Notes: generated by a model from the letters alone, not told the origin. DNA of 64,000 nt from Planctomycetota bacterium (GCA_019636215.1 JAHBXZ010000001.1:319694-383693), one strand, 5' to 3'. Counted from the stretch's first letter, positions 43,169-52,504 are shown. A program made the numbers and translations.

Positions 43169-45727
43169 ATGCTGCTACGCATTGTGCGTGGGACTTTCGT
43201 GTTCGCGTGCGCGGCCACTCTGTCCCTGACCAGCCTTTCCTTTGATTCCGCACCCGCCACTGTGCTTGCACAGGATGACAGCGGGCCGCTTGGCCTCGTG
43301 AAAGAGGGCCTGCGTGAGTACAAAAAGGGCAACTGGGAAAAGGCGATCCAGAAGTTCGACGAGGCCCTGGCCAAGGACCCGACGGACGAAGACGCGCGGC
43401 GCATCCGCGACGAGGTCAGCAACGACCTTGCCCAGCGCATGATCAACAACGGGTTGAATGACCCGGGGCTGTCGGGGCGCTATTCGCGTTTCGGCAAGTG
43501 GGTCCTGGCGGGCCGCCAGAAGGGCCCCGCGATGGGCCGCAACAACAACCCCGAAGACATCAAGAAGTACGTTGATGAATACATGGGCGACGCCGATGCC
43601 GGCCGCAACCTGCAGCGCGCGGCGGCGATCCGTGATGCCTACGGCGACTTTGCGGTGCCGTACATCCAGGAAGCCTACATGCACTCCGACAACCAGGATT
43701 CGCGCCAGCGCGCGCGGTTCCTGCTGTCGGCCATCGGGCCCCAGGCCGTCAACGCCATCATCCAGGTCATGCAGTCGGCCGAAGTCTATGACCGTCAGAC
43801 GGCGGCCCTGGCGCTTGCCGACATCGGCGACCCGCGTGCCCTGCCGGTGCTGGCCAAGCATTTCCAGGACAACGCCGAAGACGCCAAGGTGCGCGAGGCC
43901 TGCCGCCTGGGTGTTGAAGTGCTGCGCCGCGACATGCCCGAACAGGACAAGAAGGTCAACAACGCCAAAGACCTGTGGTACCTGCAGGCCGAGGCCTATT
44001 ACCGCAACAACGCCGCCGGGCGCTATTACCGCAACCGGCTGGTGGGCAGCAGCTACCCCGGCAACCTGCCGGTGGTGATGTACGGGTTTGACCGCAGCTA
44101 CACGGTGTGGCGCTGGGTCAAGGACGGCGAAACCGAATCGCTGGTTGCCAAGGAAGTGCCGCTGTGGGCGTTTGCCGACCTGCTGGCCGAGGAATCGGCG
44201 ATCATGGCCCTGGAACTGGGCATCAAGCAGTCCGGCGGCAGCGCGACCGACGCCTGGGTGCAGGATTGCGAAGCCCTGCTTTCGTGCATTCACTTCCACC
44301 TGTATTCCGAGGCCTCGGACCGCTACTACAACAGCAGCGACGACGAGCGCAACTTTGTGAAGGGCCTGCTGGCCGAACGCGGCCTGGTTCCGAACAAGAT
44401 CGGCAAGGGCCTGGGTGCCAGCGCCGGTTCGCCGCGCCTGTATGCGGCACTGGAACGTTCACTGGCTGACGGCTACGCCGAAGTCAGCATTGCCATCTGC
44501 GACGCGATTGCCGACCTTGGCGACCGCAACGCCATCGGCACCAACGTGGCGGCGCCGTTGATCCGCGCGTTGACCGACGCTGACAAGCGCATCCGTTACG
44601 CCGCGGCCCGCGCGCTGATCCGCCTGGGTGCGCTGAAGGATTTCGGCAACAACGCAATGGTCGAACAGGTGACCACGCGCAACCTGCAGGAAACCGCCGC
44701 GCGCTCGGTGCTGGTGATTGCCGAAGACGAGGCCGTGCGCAACCGCTACCTTTCGGACCTTGAGAGCCTGGGCATTTCGGCCACCGGCGCAAGCTCGCTG
44801 GAAACCGGTGCCGACCTGGCCACGCAGTCGCCGGTGTTTGACGCGATCATCGTGCAGGGCAGCCTGATCCTGGCCCCGACTTTCACGTGGGAACCGCCGC
44901 AGATTGCCGGCCGCGACCGTGCCGGCGAGGCGCGCATGGAAACGCTGTTTGACATCCTCAGCAAGGACATCCGCACCGCGCAGATTCCGCTGCTGGTGGC
45001 CAGCCGCGACGACGAAAGCGACGGCCGCAAGACCGCGCTGGCGGGCCGCGGCCTGGAGGATTCACAGTTCGTGACGTACTCAGCCGAGTACCAGACCGAC
45101 GCCACGGCGCTGGGCGACACGCTGAAGTCGCTGTGGGACCGCAACCCGGAAAGCGCCAAGAACCGCGCCAACCGCCTGGTTACCGACATGTGCCACGCGC
45201 TGGTCAGGCTGGAGCCTGCCACCACCAAGTACAGTGTTGAAAAGCTTCTGACGGCGCTTTCGGGCGGCCTGCGCCTGCCCGGCCGTGATTCTGATTCGCG
45301 GGCCGGCATCTGCGAAGCGATTGCCCAGCTGGTGTCTGACAGCGGCCGTGTCGGCGCTGCATGGGTGCGCCAGAACCTGGTGCCGAACCTGGTGGACACC
45401 ATCAACAGCACTGATCGCGTGGATTCGCCCAAGGTCAAGGCCGCAGCCGCCAAGGCCCTGGGTGCCTGCTTTGCCTACCACCGCGGCAGCTTCGACCAGG
45501 ACGGCTTCAAGGCATTGGTCGCGCAGCTTCGCCTGGAACACGACCTGGAAAGCATTGGCGACCCCGTGCGCCGCGAGCAGGCCATCATGGAAGTGATGGA
45601 TGCCCGCAACGCCGCCGGTGAGGCCCTGGGCCGCGCGCCCACCACCCCGGCCCAGCGCCTGGAGATCAAGAAGGCCCAGCAGGTGATTCCGCACCAGGCC
45701 CCGCCCTCGATTCCCAAGGGCGAGTAA
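43169..45727 (+). CDS. Exported TPR/HEAT-repeat protein with embedded degenerate receiver-like domain
   Basis: An 852-residue protein with a likely signal peptide (to about residue 35, before QDDSG). A TPR (about 41-75) is followed by HEAT-like repeats (about 150-245 and 440-490), a middle region of unknown fold, and HEAT repeats again from about 680. Residues 512-645 look like a CheY-type receiver: VLVIAEDE, FDAIIVQGS and IPLLVASRDD mark strands 1, 3 and 4. Gln563 appears where the phospho-acceptor Asp should be, so it should not be phosphorylated. The gene has a good promoter and ends in a strong terminator, and looks monocistronic. Function is unknown. Confidence 0.75.
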   Translation: MLLRIVRGTFVFACAATLSLTSLSFDSAPATVLAQDDSGPLGLVKEGLREYKKGNWEKAIQKFDEALAKDPTDEDARRIRDEVSNDLAQRMINNGLNDPGLSGRYSRFGKWVLAGRQKGPAMGRNNNPEDIKKYVDEYMGDADAGRNLQRAAAIRDAYGDFAVPYIQEAYMHSDNQDSRQRARFLLSAIGPQAVNAIIQVMQSAEVYDRQTAALALADIGDPRALPVLAKHFQDNAEDAKVREACRLGVEVLRRDMPEQDKKVNNAKDLWYLQAEAYYRNNAAGRYYRNRLVGSSYPGNLPVVMYGFDRSYTVWRWVKDGETESLVAKEVPLWAFADLLAEESAIMALELGIKQSGGSATDAWVQDCEALLSCIHFHLYSEASDRYYNSSDDERNFVKGLLAERGLVPNKIGKGLGASAGSPRLYAALERSLADGYAEVSIAICDAIADLGDRNAIGTNVAAPLIRALTDADKRIRYAAARALIRLGALKDFGNNAMVEQVTTRNLQETAARSVLVIAEDEAVRNRYLSDLESLGISATGASSLETGADLATQSPVFDAIIVQGSLILAPTFTWEPPQIAGRDRAGEARMETLFDILSKDIRTAQIPLLVASRDDESDGRKTALAGRGLEDSQFVTYSAEYQTDATALGDTLKSLWDRNPESAKNRANRLVTDMCHALVRLEPATTKYSVEKLLTALSGGLRLPGRDSDSRAGICEAIAQLVSDSGRVGAAWVRQNLVPNLVDTINSTDRVDSPKVKAAAAKALGACFAYHRGSFDQDGFKALVAQLRLEHDLESIGDPVRREQAIMEVMDARNAAGEALGRAPTTPAQRLEIKKAQQVIPHQAPPSIPKGE

Positions 45728-45744
45728 GCCCGCCGCATCAAGCC

Positions 45745-45774
45745 AACCGGGAGGCCGCAAGGCCTCCCGGTTTC
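45745..45774 (+). terminator. Intrinsic terminator
   Basis: AACCGGGAGGCC and GGCCTCCCGGTT form a perfect 12-bp stem with loop GCAA, followed by a T-containing tail. It ends the HEAT-repeat transcript and may also serve the convergent lipoprotein gene. Confidence 0.75.
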
Positions 45775-45879
45775 AATTGGCGCATCGTCCGCAACGGATG
45801 GGTATGACCTTTGGGTTGCGGGCCAGTGTCCACAGTTGGCCGTGTACCTGGCCTCTGGCTCTGGTGCTCATGCGATTGG

Positions 45880-48594
45880 TCAGTTCGTCCAGGTGATTAC
45901 GCGGATGCTGTGCCGCGGCAGCACCATTTCAAAGCCGTTCTGGAATGTCGTGATCGCCCCGGCCTGGATGTTCACCGTGGCGCTGGTGGTGTTCTGGTCG
46001 CGGATGTTGCCGGGTTCCAGGCGCCACAGGTTCGCGCCCGCCGCCGGGGTGCCGGGCACGTACAGGCGAACACCGTGCTGGTTCACAAGGTCAAGGTTCA
46101 TCAGCACGATCCCGTATTGGTTGCCCTGTCGAAAGGCAAAGCTCTGCACGAAGTTCACGGTGGTGGCCGCCCCGACGCCGTTGATGGCGCTTTGCGTCCA
46201 TGTGGGGTTGTCGCCGGTCTGGGTGGTGGTGATGCCGTCGCCCATCACGGCCTTGTTGGCAAGTTCCACCCCAAGCCAGGTGGGGCGCTTCAGGTCGTAG
46301 TGGTACAGGTCGCGCAGCATGCCCCAGATGTGCACAAATTGGTCCTGTGCGGGCGGCCAGCCGCCGCTGGTGTCAAATCGAAACGCATAGCCCACGGCCG
46401 TGAACGCGCACTGGTCAATCGCGCCGAACTCAAACATCGGCAGCAGCATGTTCAGGGGCAGCGCGATCGCGCCGGATGCCCCGGCCACAAACTCGTTGCG
46501 CGTGGAAGCTGGCAGGCCCGCGATGATGCTGGTGGTGTGGTAGTTGATCTCGTAGATGCTCATGCGCGTGCCGTTGCCGCCGTTCTGCAGGTGCTGGTGG
46601 CTCTGGTACATTCGGCCGCCGGCGTTCAGGCAGTCATAGAACGGCTTGGCAAACAGCGGCCCGAACATCTGCGCGTCGGTCGCCCAGCCGTCGTGCAGTT
46701 CGCCGAAGTACGGGGCCAGGGCGGTGCTGGTGTGGTCGTTGGAGTTGGCCTCGATCTCCTGCTGGCGGCCGGCAAACCCGGCCTGGCCGCCGATCACAAG
46801 GTCCAGCACGGCCGCGGCGCCGGCGTAGTGCGGGCTGGTCTTGAGCATGGCAAAGAACCGGTCCGCGCACTGGCCCAGCCTGACGCCGCCCCGGTGGCTT
46901 GCGCCGCCGAAGGGGTCGCCGGGGTCGCCCGCGCCCCACAGTTCGTTGCCGAACTCAAGGTGAACGCGGTTGAACACGGTCGTCCAGGGCGCGGCCTGGC
47001 CTTGCGCGGCGCGGCGCGCGGCGAAGGTGCCGCTGGTGCCGGCCAGGTATTCCATGAAGTTGAGAATGTCCTGCCCGCTGGCGGTGGGGGGCATGACGTA
47101 CCAGGGCTCGGCGCCGATGTGCTGGCACAACGCCAGAAAGTCGTGTGCACCATAGTTCCAGGTGCCGGCGCTGCTGTCGTCGGGGCGATAGCCGCAGGTG
47201 CCGCGCAGAAACGCGGGCTGGGTCTGGTTGTCCAGGGTTTCGCCCAGTTGCCCGGCCCAGAATCGCAGCACGCCCGGCTGGTACTCGACAAGCCGCTGCA
47301 CAAACCGGTCGTTGAAGGCTGTGGGGTTGGTGGCTTCGTCCAGGCACAGCAGTTCGACTTCGTCGATCCAGACATTGCCCGGGTTGCCGCCGGGCGTGAT
47401 CACTTCAAAGACCAGCGCCGGGCGATAGGTCGCCGCGGGCCAGGGGTAGGGCGTCTGGTCGGTGCCGGCGGCGATGTTCGCGTCGGCGGTGTGCGTGGCC
47501 CAGCTGCTGCCCACGGAAAACGTCTGGTTGATGAACGTGGGGTTGTACGGCGCGCCGCCATCCCGGCGCAGGCGCACGATAAGCTGTTCGGTTCCGTTGG
47601 CAGAGCGAGCCTTCAGGCGCACACGCCAGTTGCCCTGCACGACCAGCAGCTTGTGGCTGCTCTGGTCACCGTCGCGCCAGGCTGTGTCCATCACGAAGCT
47701 CGCGTTCAGGCCCGCGCCCAGCCGCAGGGACTGTGTGCCTGAAAACGGGCTGGCCGTGTCCACCGTGCCCACGCCGCCGTGCATTCCCTGTGCGCCCGCA
47801 AAAGTACGGCGCGTGTACAGCACGTCGTATTGCGCCATGGCCGTGCCCGCGCCACCAAGGCTGAACTGGTAGGCGCTGCCGTTGTGGGTGAAGGCCGAAA
47901 CCGTGCCGCTTTGGCCTGCGGCTGCCCCGTGCGCGATCTGCCACTGCGCGCCGTCCCAGAACCCCGGCGCGTGCTGGCCGTTGGTGTTGTTCCACAGTGC
48001 GGCCGTGAATGTGCTGCTGGTGCTGCCCGTGGCTGCCAGCCACACCGTGCCGAACACACCGGGTTCAAACCCCGGGTTGGGCAGGTGGTTTTTCAGGATC
48101 TTGGCCGCGCCCCAGCGGTCCTGCCCGCCAAGGTTCAGCCCGAGTTTCTTCACGCCGGCAACGCGCACCGCGTTGCTTACGTTCACGTTGGTGACGCTGG
48201 TACCGGGCGGGATTGTGCTGGCCGTGATGATCACCGTGTAAAGGCGCGAGGCCGATTCGCTGGTGGCCGCAACTGCCACGCTCACGGTAAAGCTGTAGCT
48301 GCCAGCGGCGGTGGGGGTGCCGGAAAGTGTGGTGCTGCTGGCTGTGGTCAGGGTGTCCAGTGCCAGGCCGGGCGGCAGCGTGCCCAGCACCGACCACTGG
48401 TGCGCCTGGGCCGATGCCGGGGCCAGGATGTCGGCCGAATAGCCCGCGCCCTCAACCCCATTGGGCAGGCTGGCGGTGGTGATCGCGTAGCTGCTGCCTC
48501 CGCTGCTGCCTCCCCCGCCGGAACTCTCGCCCCCGCCGCAAGCGACTGCAAGCACAGAAAGCGCAACAATGGCAAGCCAGGTGCGTTGGCGCAT
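45880..48594 (-). CDS. Large lipoprotein with Ig-like and glycoside-hydrolase (arabinofuranosidase-like) domains
   Basis: A 904-residue lipoprotein: signal MRQRTWLAIVALSVLAVAC with lipobox, then a Gly/Ser linker. Residues about 35-125 are a putative-Ig (He_PIG-like) domain (LPPGLALDTLTTASSTTLSGTP). A carbohydrate-binding-like beta region spans about 150-400. From about 410 the sequence resembles clan-A glycosidases of the alpha-L-arabinofuranosidase type. HLEFGNELWG at about 545-554 places Glu551 as acid/base candidate, and SIYEINYHTT places Glu682 as nucleophile candidate. The family assignment is by motif only. It is divergent from the PAD gene and shares its anchoring style, so both probably sit on the outer membrane. 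Confidence 0.65.
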   Translation of the reverse strand: MRQRTWLAIVALSVLAVACGGGESSGGGGSSGGSSYAITTASLPNGVEGAGYSADILAPASAQAHQWSVLGTLPPGLALDTLTTASSTTLSGTPTAAGSYSFTVSVAVAATSESASRLYTVIITASTIPPGTSVTNVNVSNAVRVAGVKKLGLNLGGQDRWGAAKILKNHLPNPGFEPGVFGTVWLAATGSTSSTFTAALWNNTNGQHAPGFWDGAQWQIAHGAAAGQSGTVSAFTHNGSAYQFSLGGAGTAMAQYDVLYTRRTFAGAQGMHGGVGTVDTASPFSGTQSLRLGAGLNASFVMDTAWRDGDQSSHKLLVVQGNWRVRLKARSANGTEQLIVRLRRDGGAPYNPTFINQTFSVGSSWATHTADANIAAGTDQTPYPWPAATYRPALVFEVITPGGNPGNVWIDEVELLCLDEATNPTAFNDRFVQRLVEYQPGVLRFWAGQLGETLDNQTQPAFLRGTCGYRPDDSSAGTWNYGAHDFLALCQHIGAEPWYVMPPTASGQDILNFMEYLAGTSGTFAARRAAQGQAAPWTTVFNRVHLEFGNELWGAGDPGDPFGGASHRGGVRLGQCADRFFAMLKTSPHYAGAAAVLDLVIGGQAGFAGRQQEIEANSNDHTSTALAPYFGELHDGWATDAQMFGPLFAKPFYDCLNAGGRMYQSHQHLQNGGNGTRMSIYEINYHTTSIIAGLPASTRNEFVAGASGAIALPLNMLLPMFEFGAIDQCAFTAVGYAFRFDTSGGWPPAQDQFVHIWGMLRDLYHYDLKRPTWLGVELANKAVMGDGITTTQTGDNPTWTQSAINGVGAATTVNFVQSFAFRQGNQYGIVLMNLDLVNQHGVRLYVPGTPAAGANLWRLEPGNIRDQNTTSATVNIQAGAITTFQNGFEMVLPRHSIRVITWTN

Positions 48595-48613
48595 GGGCGT
48601 TCCTTGGTTGAGT

Positions 48614-48630
48614 CACTACAAGCGGTAGTG
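48614..48630. promoter_or_regulatory. Palindrome CACTAC-n5-GTAGTG
   Basis: CACTAC (48614-48619) and GTAGTG (48625-48630) form a dyad 20 bases before the ATG of the glycosidase-like lipoprotein. The half-site shares CTAC with the palindrome at 48723. It may be a repressor site; unproven. Confidence 0.45.
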
Positions 48631-48722
48631 GTGCAGTTTGCCCCTTTGGGCCTTTCCATGCCATATCGCGGTCATGCCGGCCCAAATTTGGCCGACAGAA
48701 AGAAAGGAATCCGTTGATACTC

Positions 48723-48737
48723 TTACTACAGTAGTAA
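48723..48737. promoter_or_regulatory. Palindrome TTACTAC-A-GTAGTAA
   Basis: A perfect 7-bp dyad lies 22 bases before the GTG of the PAD gene. Together with the related dyad at 48614 it brackets the divergent intergenic region 48595-48759, the layout expected for a shared regulator. Confidence 0.5.
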
Positions 48738-48759
48738 TCAATCGAACTGGAGTCGAACC

Positions 48760-50817
48760 GTGGGGAATCCAAAGTACCGTGCGCGCCTGGCCCTTGCCGG
48801 AGTCGCGACGTTGATGGTCATCTTGGCGGCCTGTGGCGGTGGTGGCAAGAAAAGCGGCGGCGGTTCCAGTGGCGGCGGCACCGGCCCCACACCCGTGGCG
48901 CCGGTGGCTGATTTCTCGGGCACGCCTACCACGTTGCAGACCGGCCAGTCGGTGACGTTTACCGACCTCTCCACCGGCACGCCGGTGACCTGGGCCTGGG
49001 ATTTTGACGGCAACGGCACCACCGACAGCACCGCCCAGAACCCCGCGCATGTGTACAACACCGCGGGCACCTTCAACGTGACGCTGGCTGTCACCAACGC
49101 CTTCAGCGCTGATTCCGTCACCAAAACCACCTACGTCACCGTCACGGCGCCGCCGACAGGCACAGTGGACATTGATGTGGATTCCAACCGCGACGGCACC
49201 GTCAGCGCGGGTGCCGACGACGACACCAACGAACACGTTTGGTCGGCCACCCAGGGCGCGGTGTTCTATTACAACCTGGATGACGACAACAACGACAACG
49301 TCGAAGACTACAAGGACACCACCGCATCCGGCGCCGACCTGAACGACCTGGCCCGCATTATTGTGCGCCAGATGAGCGGCGCGGCCGGCGGCACGGTGAC
49401 GGTGCTGGTTTCGGCCTCGGCACAGAACCGCGTGCGCATTTTCCAGAACAGCGGCGGCACCTGGACCAGCGTGTACAGCAGCGGCGCCAGCTTCACCATC
49501 CCGGCGGCCAACGTGGTTGCGGGCGACGTCGAGCTTGGCATGGAAGCCCGCGACCGCATGAGCGCCACATGGAATGGCCACTGCACGCTCACACTCGAAG
49601 TCCGCAACAGCGGCGGCACGGTGCTGGGCACCGATACTGTCATCCTGCGCGTGGCCCCGCCGATCATGGCCACCAACCTGTGGCCTGCCACCGAGTACCA
49701 CCTGGTCAATATTGCCAGCGGCTCCACGCAAAACGGTGCCATGCGCACGGCCATGCAGAACATCTGCACCGCCGGCGGATTTCTGTACCGAGAAGCTGCG
49801 GGCACAAGCTACAGCGGCGACCGCTGGCTGCAGGACTCCAGCGAACCCGCGGTCGTCCAGTTGCCCTCCAGCACCGGCCCGCGCCGCGTGGTCAACCATG
49901 TGATGCAGCTGGCCCGCTGGCGGCAGGTAGACCAGTGGTGCAAAAACGTGCTGTTCGACCCCGAGTTTGATTTCTTTGAACGCTTCAGCACCAACTCCAA
50001 CAGCCACAACTACGGCGGCAACTTTGAAGTCGTTCCGCCCTTCACCGGCAAGCCTTACGGCAAGGTCGCCTTTGGTGGCGGCACCGGCACGCTGCTGGGC
50101 ACCACCACATCCGTCACCAGCGCCATGACCCAGGTGTACAAAGACTTCTTTGACGCCGCGGCGCTGCAGGGCCCGCACCTGCAATACACCAGCGAGTGGC
50201 TGGCCGTGGGCCACATTGACGAGTTCAGCATGTTCATCCCCGCGCCCAACACCGCCCGCGGCTGGGTGTGCCTGATGGCCTCGCCCGACGTTGCCATCCA
50301 GATTCTGCAGAACGTGCAGGCTGCCGGCGGCGGCGCCAACGCGGTGATGGCCGGCCGCAGCGGCTATGCCACCACGGTCAACGGCATCCTGAACGACAGC
50401 GCGCTGATGACCCTGCAAAGCCAGGCCCAGGCCCGCATCAACACCGCCCGCAACCAGATCAAGGCCGCCACCAACCTGACCGACGCCGACTTCATCCACA
50501 TCCCGCAGCTGTTTGAGTACGTCAGCGGCAACTACGTGGCCGCTCTCAATCCCGGCAGCGTCAACCTGATGGTTCTGCCCAGCGCCAACGGCACCACCTA
50601 TTTCGCCATCCCTGACCCCGAAGGGCCGGATCTCTCCGGTGCGGACCAGTTCCAGGCCGACATCTCCGCCAAGCTGCAGGGCCTGACCAACGGCAGCAAC
50701 CCGTTCAACATCACCTATGTGGACGTGTTCTGGAGCTACCACGATCTGCTGGGCGAACTGCACTGTGGCAGCAACACCGTGCGCACACCGCCCAACGACG
50801 ACTGGTGGAACAAGTAG
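48760..50817 (+). CDS. Lipoprotein PKD-protein-arginine deiminase (PAD_M + PAD catalytic domain)
   Basis: A 685-residue outer-surface lipoprotein (lipobox VILAAC, Cys25, then Gly/Ser linker). Residues 46-130 are a PKD domain (WAWDFDGNGTT, HVYNTAGTFNVTLAV). Residues about 135-300 match the PAD middle domain, with the Ca-binding-type DIDVDSNRDGTV and the closing DTVILRVAPPIM. Residues about 300-685 match the PAD catalytic domain: GDRWLQD, NFEVVPP, WLAVGHIDEF, FIHIPQLFEY and GELHCGSNTVR. Asp359, His485, Asp487 and Cys669 correspond to the PAD4 catalytic Asp350, His471, Asp473 and Cys645. It should convert peptidyl-arginine to citrulline with Ca2+. The vertebrate N-terminal domain is replaced by PKD. 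The GTG start has GGAG upstream. Confidence 0.9.
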   Translation: MGNPKYRARLALAGVATLMVILAACGGGGKKSGGGSSGGGTGPTPVAPVADFSGTPTTLQTGQSVTFTDLSTGTPVTWAWDFDGNGTTDSTAQNPAHVYNTAGTFNVTLAVTNAFSADSVTKTTYVTVTAPPTGTVDIDVDSNRDGTVSAGADDDTNEHVWSATQGAVFYYNLDDDNNDNVEDYKDTTASGADLNDLARIIVRQMSGAAGGTVTVLVSASAQNRVRIFQNSGGTWTSVYSSGASFTIPAANVVAGDVELGMEARDRMSATWNGHCTLTLEVRNSGGTVLGTDTVILRVAPPIMATNLWPATEYHLVNIASGSTQNGAMRTAMQNICTAGGFLYREAAGTSYSGDRWLQDSSEPAVVQLPSSTGPRRVVNHVMQLARWRQVDQWCKNVLFDPEFDFFERFSTNSNSHNYGGNFEVVPPFTGKPYGKVAFGGGTGTLLGTTTSVTSAMTQVYKDFFDAAALQGPHLQYTSEWLAVGHIDEFSMFIPAPNTARGWVCLMASPDVAIQILQNVQAAGGGANAVMAGRSGYATTVNGILNDSALMTLQSQAQARINTARNQIKAATNLTDADFIHIPQLFEYVSGNYVAALNPGSVNLMVLPSANGTTYFAIPDPEGPDLSGADQFQADISAKLQGLTNGSNPFNITYVDVFWSYHDLLGELHCGSNTVRTPPNDDWWNK

Positions 50818-50867
50818 AGGGCCTGCGCGCCGTTGCTGTTGAGAAGCCGTCCCATCGAGAACAAGCC

Positions 50868-51950
50868 ATGAAAAAAACCTTCGCCCTGCTCGCTCTTACA
50901 GCACTGCTGGCCCCGGCCCTGGCCGCCGATCTTGCCACGGACCTCGACACTGCCGCGCGCGTACAGCCCGGCGATCACGCCAATTGGGTCAAGGCCCGCG
51001 ACCGCGTGGTGGCCCACGGCCCCGACGCCGTGGCCGAACTGGCCAAGGCCGCAGCCGCCGAACACTGGACAGCCGAAGGCTGGGTTCGCGCCCTGACGGC
51101 CGAAGTCGCCCGCCTGCGCATTGCCAGGCCCGAGCTCGCCACCGCCGTGGACAGCCCGCGCGGCATTGACCCGGCCTTTTACGGCATGACGCGCCTTGGC
51201 AAACCCTATTGCCGCCGCGATTTCGCACAGCTTGGCAAAGAGGGCGTACCCTTGCTGCTGGAACGCATGCGCTGGACTCTCGACGCGACGCCCTTCAGCG
51301 AAGGCGAGGCCGGAGCACTCGAAAAAGAAGCCCTGGCCACCAGTCTGTTGCAGGTACCCGGCCAGCTTGCCGACACCCGCGCCCGATTTGCGCTGTTGGA
51401 CGCGGCCAAGAACGCCGAACTGCCCGCCAACTGGCGCCAGGACGCCGCTGTAAGCTACGGCCAGACCGGCGGCGAACCCGCGCTGGCCAGCCTGGGCGCG
51501 ATCCTGGATGACGCCAAACAGCCCCTGGCCGTGCGCGAGGCCTGCGCCTGGGCCATGGGCCGCGTGCCCGAGGCCGCCAGCCTGGACGCCATCAAGCTGC
51601 GCCTGAACGACGACCGCATCACCGGCGGCAACACCGGCATCGCGCTGGTGCGCGCACTGGTCAACGGTGCCGGCATTCTCGGCAACGCCTGGGGCTGGCA
51701 GGCCCGCGGCATGGCGGCGCTTGAAAAGGGCAACCAGATCCGCCGCGATTGCGCCCTGCTGATGATTGAGACTCTCAAGAAGCACCCGGCCGAACACGAA
51801 ACCATTGCCAACGCGCTGGTGCAGATTGAACTGCGCGACAGCCTGGGCTGGCTGCAGGACCTGAGCCAAGACGGGCAGGCCGCACAGGTCGTCAGGGACG
51901 CCGCGCTGAAGTGCATTGACCCGCTCAAGGATGCGCTCAACCGCAAGTAA
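50868..51950 (+). CDS. Exported HEAT-repeat-like protein
   Basis: A 360-residue protein with signal peptide MKKTFALLALTALLAPALAA. The mature part is helical, with HEAT-like phrases (AVREACAWAMGRVPEAASLDA, ALVNGAGILGNAWGWQARGMAAL). ATG 50868 is the first start that gives the signal peptide; the frame upstream overlaps nothing useful. It lies 50 bases after the PAD gene on the same strand and ends with a strong terminator, so PAD and this gene are probably one transcription unit. The function is unknown. Confidence 0.75.
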   Translation: MKKTFALLALTALLAPALAADLATDLDTAARVQPGDHANWVKARDRVVAHGPDAVAELAKAAAAEHWTAEGWVRALTAEVARLRIARPELATAVDSPRGIDPAFYGMTRLGKPYCRRDFAQLGKEGVPLLLERMRWTLDATPFSEGEAGALEKEALATSLLQVPGQLADTRARFALLDAAKNAELPANWRQDAAVSYGQTGGEPALASLGAILDDAKQPLAVREACAWAMGRVPEAASLDAIKLRLNDDRITGGNTGIALVRALVNGAGILGNAWGWQARGMAALEKGNQIRRDCALLMIETLKKHPAEHETIANALVQIELRDSLGWLQDLSQDGQAAQVVRDAALKCIDPLKDALNRK

Positions 51951-51968
51951 GCCGGCTAACCCGCAACG

Positions 51969-51995
51969 GCCCACCGTGGAAACGGTGGGCTTTTT
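51969..51995 (+). terminator. Intrinsic terminator
   Basis: GCCCACCGT and ACGGTGGGC form a perfect 9-bp stem with loop GGAA, followed by TTTTT. It closes the PAD/HEAT unit. Confidence 0.9.
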
Positions 51996-52039
51996 GCTGC
52001 CCGGCGCTAGACTAGCCGGTCCACCGCAAGGAGCCTGTC

Positions 52040-52504
52040 ATGCCGTCACGCAAAAGCACCATCGACACCGCCGCTGTGGTTGACAATCTCAACCTGATCC
52101 TGGAACTCGAACTCGCCGGGGTGTGCCGGTACCTGCACTATTCGCTGATGATTTTCGGCCACGCGCGCATTCCCATCATCAAGTGGATGCGCGACCAGGC
52201 CAATGAAGGCATGGATCACGCCAGCCTGGCGGGCGAACACGTCACCACGCTGGGCGGCCACCCGTCGCTCAAGATCGGCAAGCTGACCGAGAGCCATAAA
52301 CACGATATCGACCAGATTCTGCGCGAGGCGCTCGAGCACGAACACGCCACACTGGATCAGTACTACGCCCTGCTGGAAAAGGTCGAGGGCAAGAGTGTGT
52401 GGCTGGAGGAATACGCCCGCGAACAGATCCAGCTTGAGGAAGGCCACATCGCCGAAGTCGAAAAGATGATGCGCCGCCCCGGCGACTTAAAGCCCGCGCG
52501 GTAA
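52040..52504 (+). CDS. Bacterioferritin-like ferritin-family protein
   Basis: A 154-residue four-helix-bundle protein of the bacterioferritin/ferritin-like class. Candidate di-iron ligands are Glu24, Glu56 with His60, a Glu in the ALEHEHATLDQYY helix, and Glu133 with His136 in LEEGHIAEVEK. The Glu-x3-His spacing in helix two differs from the usual Glu-x2-His, and no clear haem Met is placed as in classical Bfr, so iron storage versus another di-iron role is open. ATG 52040 follows AAGGAG. It is monocistronic, between a terminator and a long inverted repeat. Confidence 0.82.
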   Translation: MPSRKSTIDTAAVVDNLNLILELELAGVCRYLHYSLMIFGHARIPIIKWMRDQANEGMDHASLAGEHVTTLGGHPSLKIGKLTESHKHDIDQILREALEHEHATLDQYYALLEKVEGKSVWLEEYAREQIQLEEGHIAEVEKMMRRPGDLKPAR

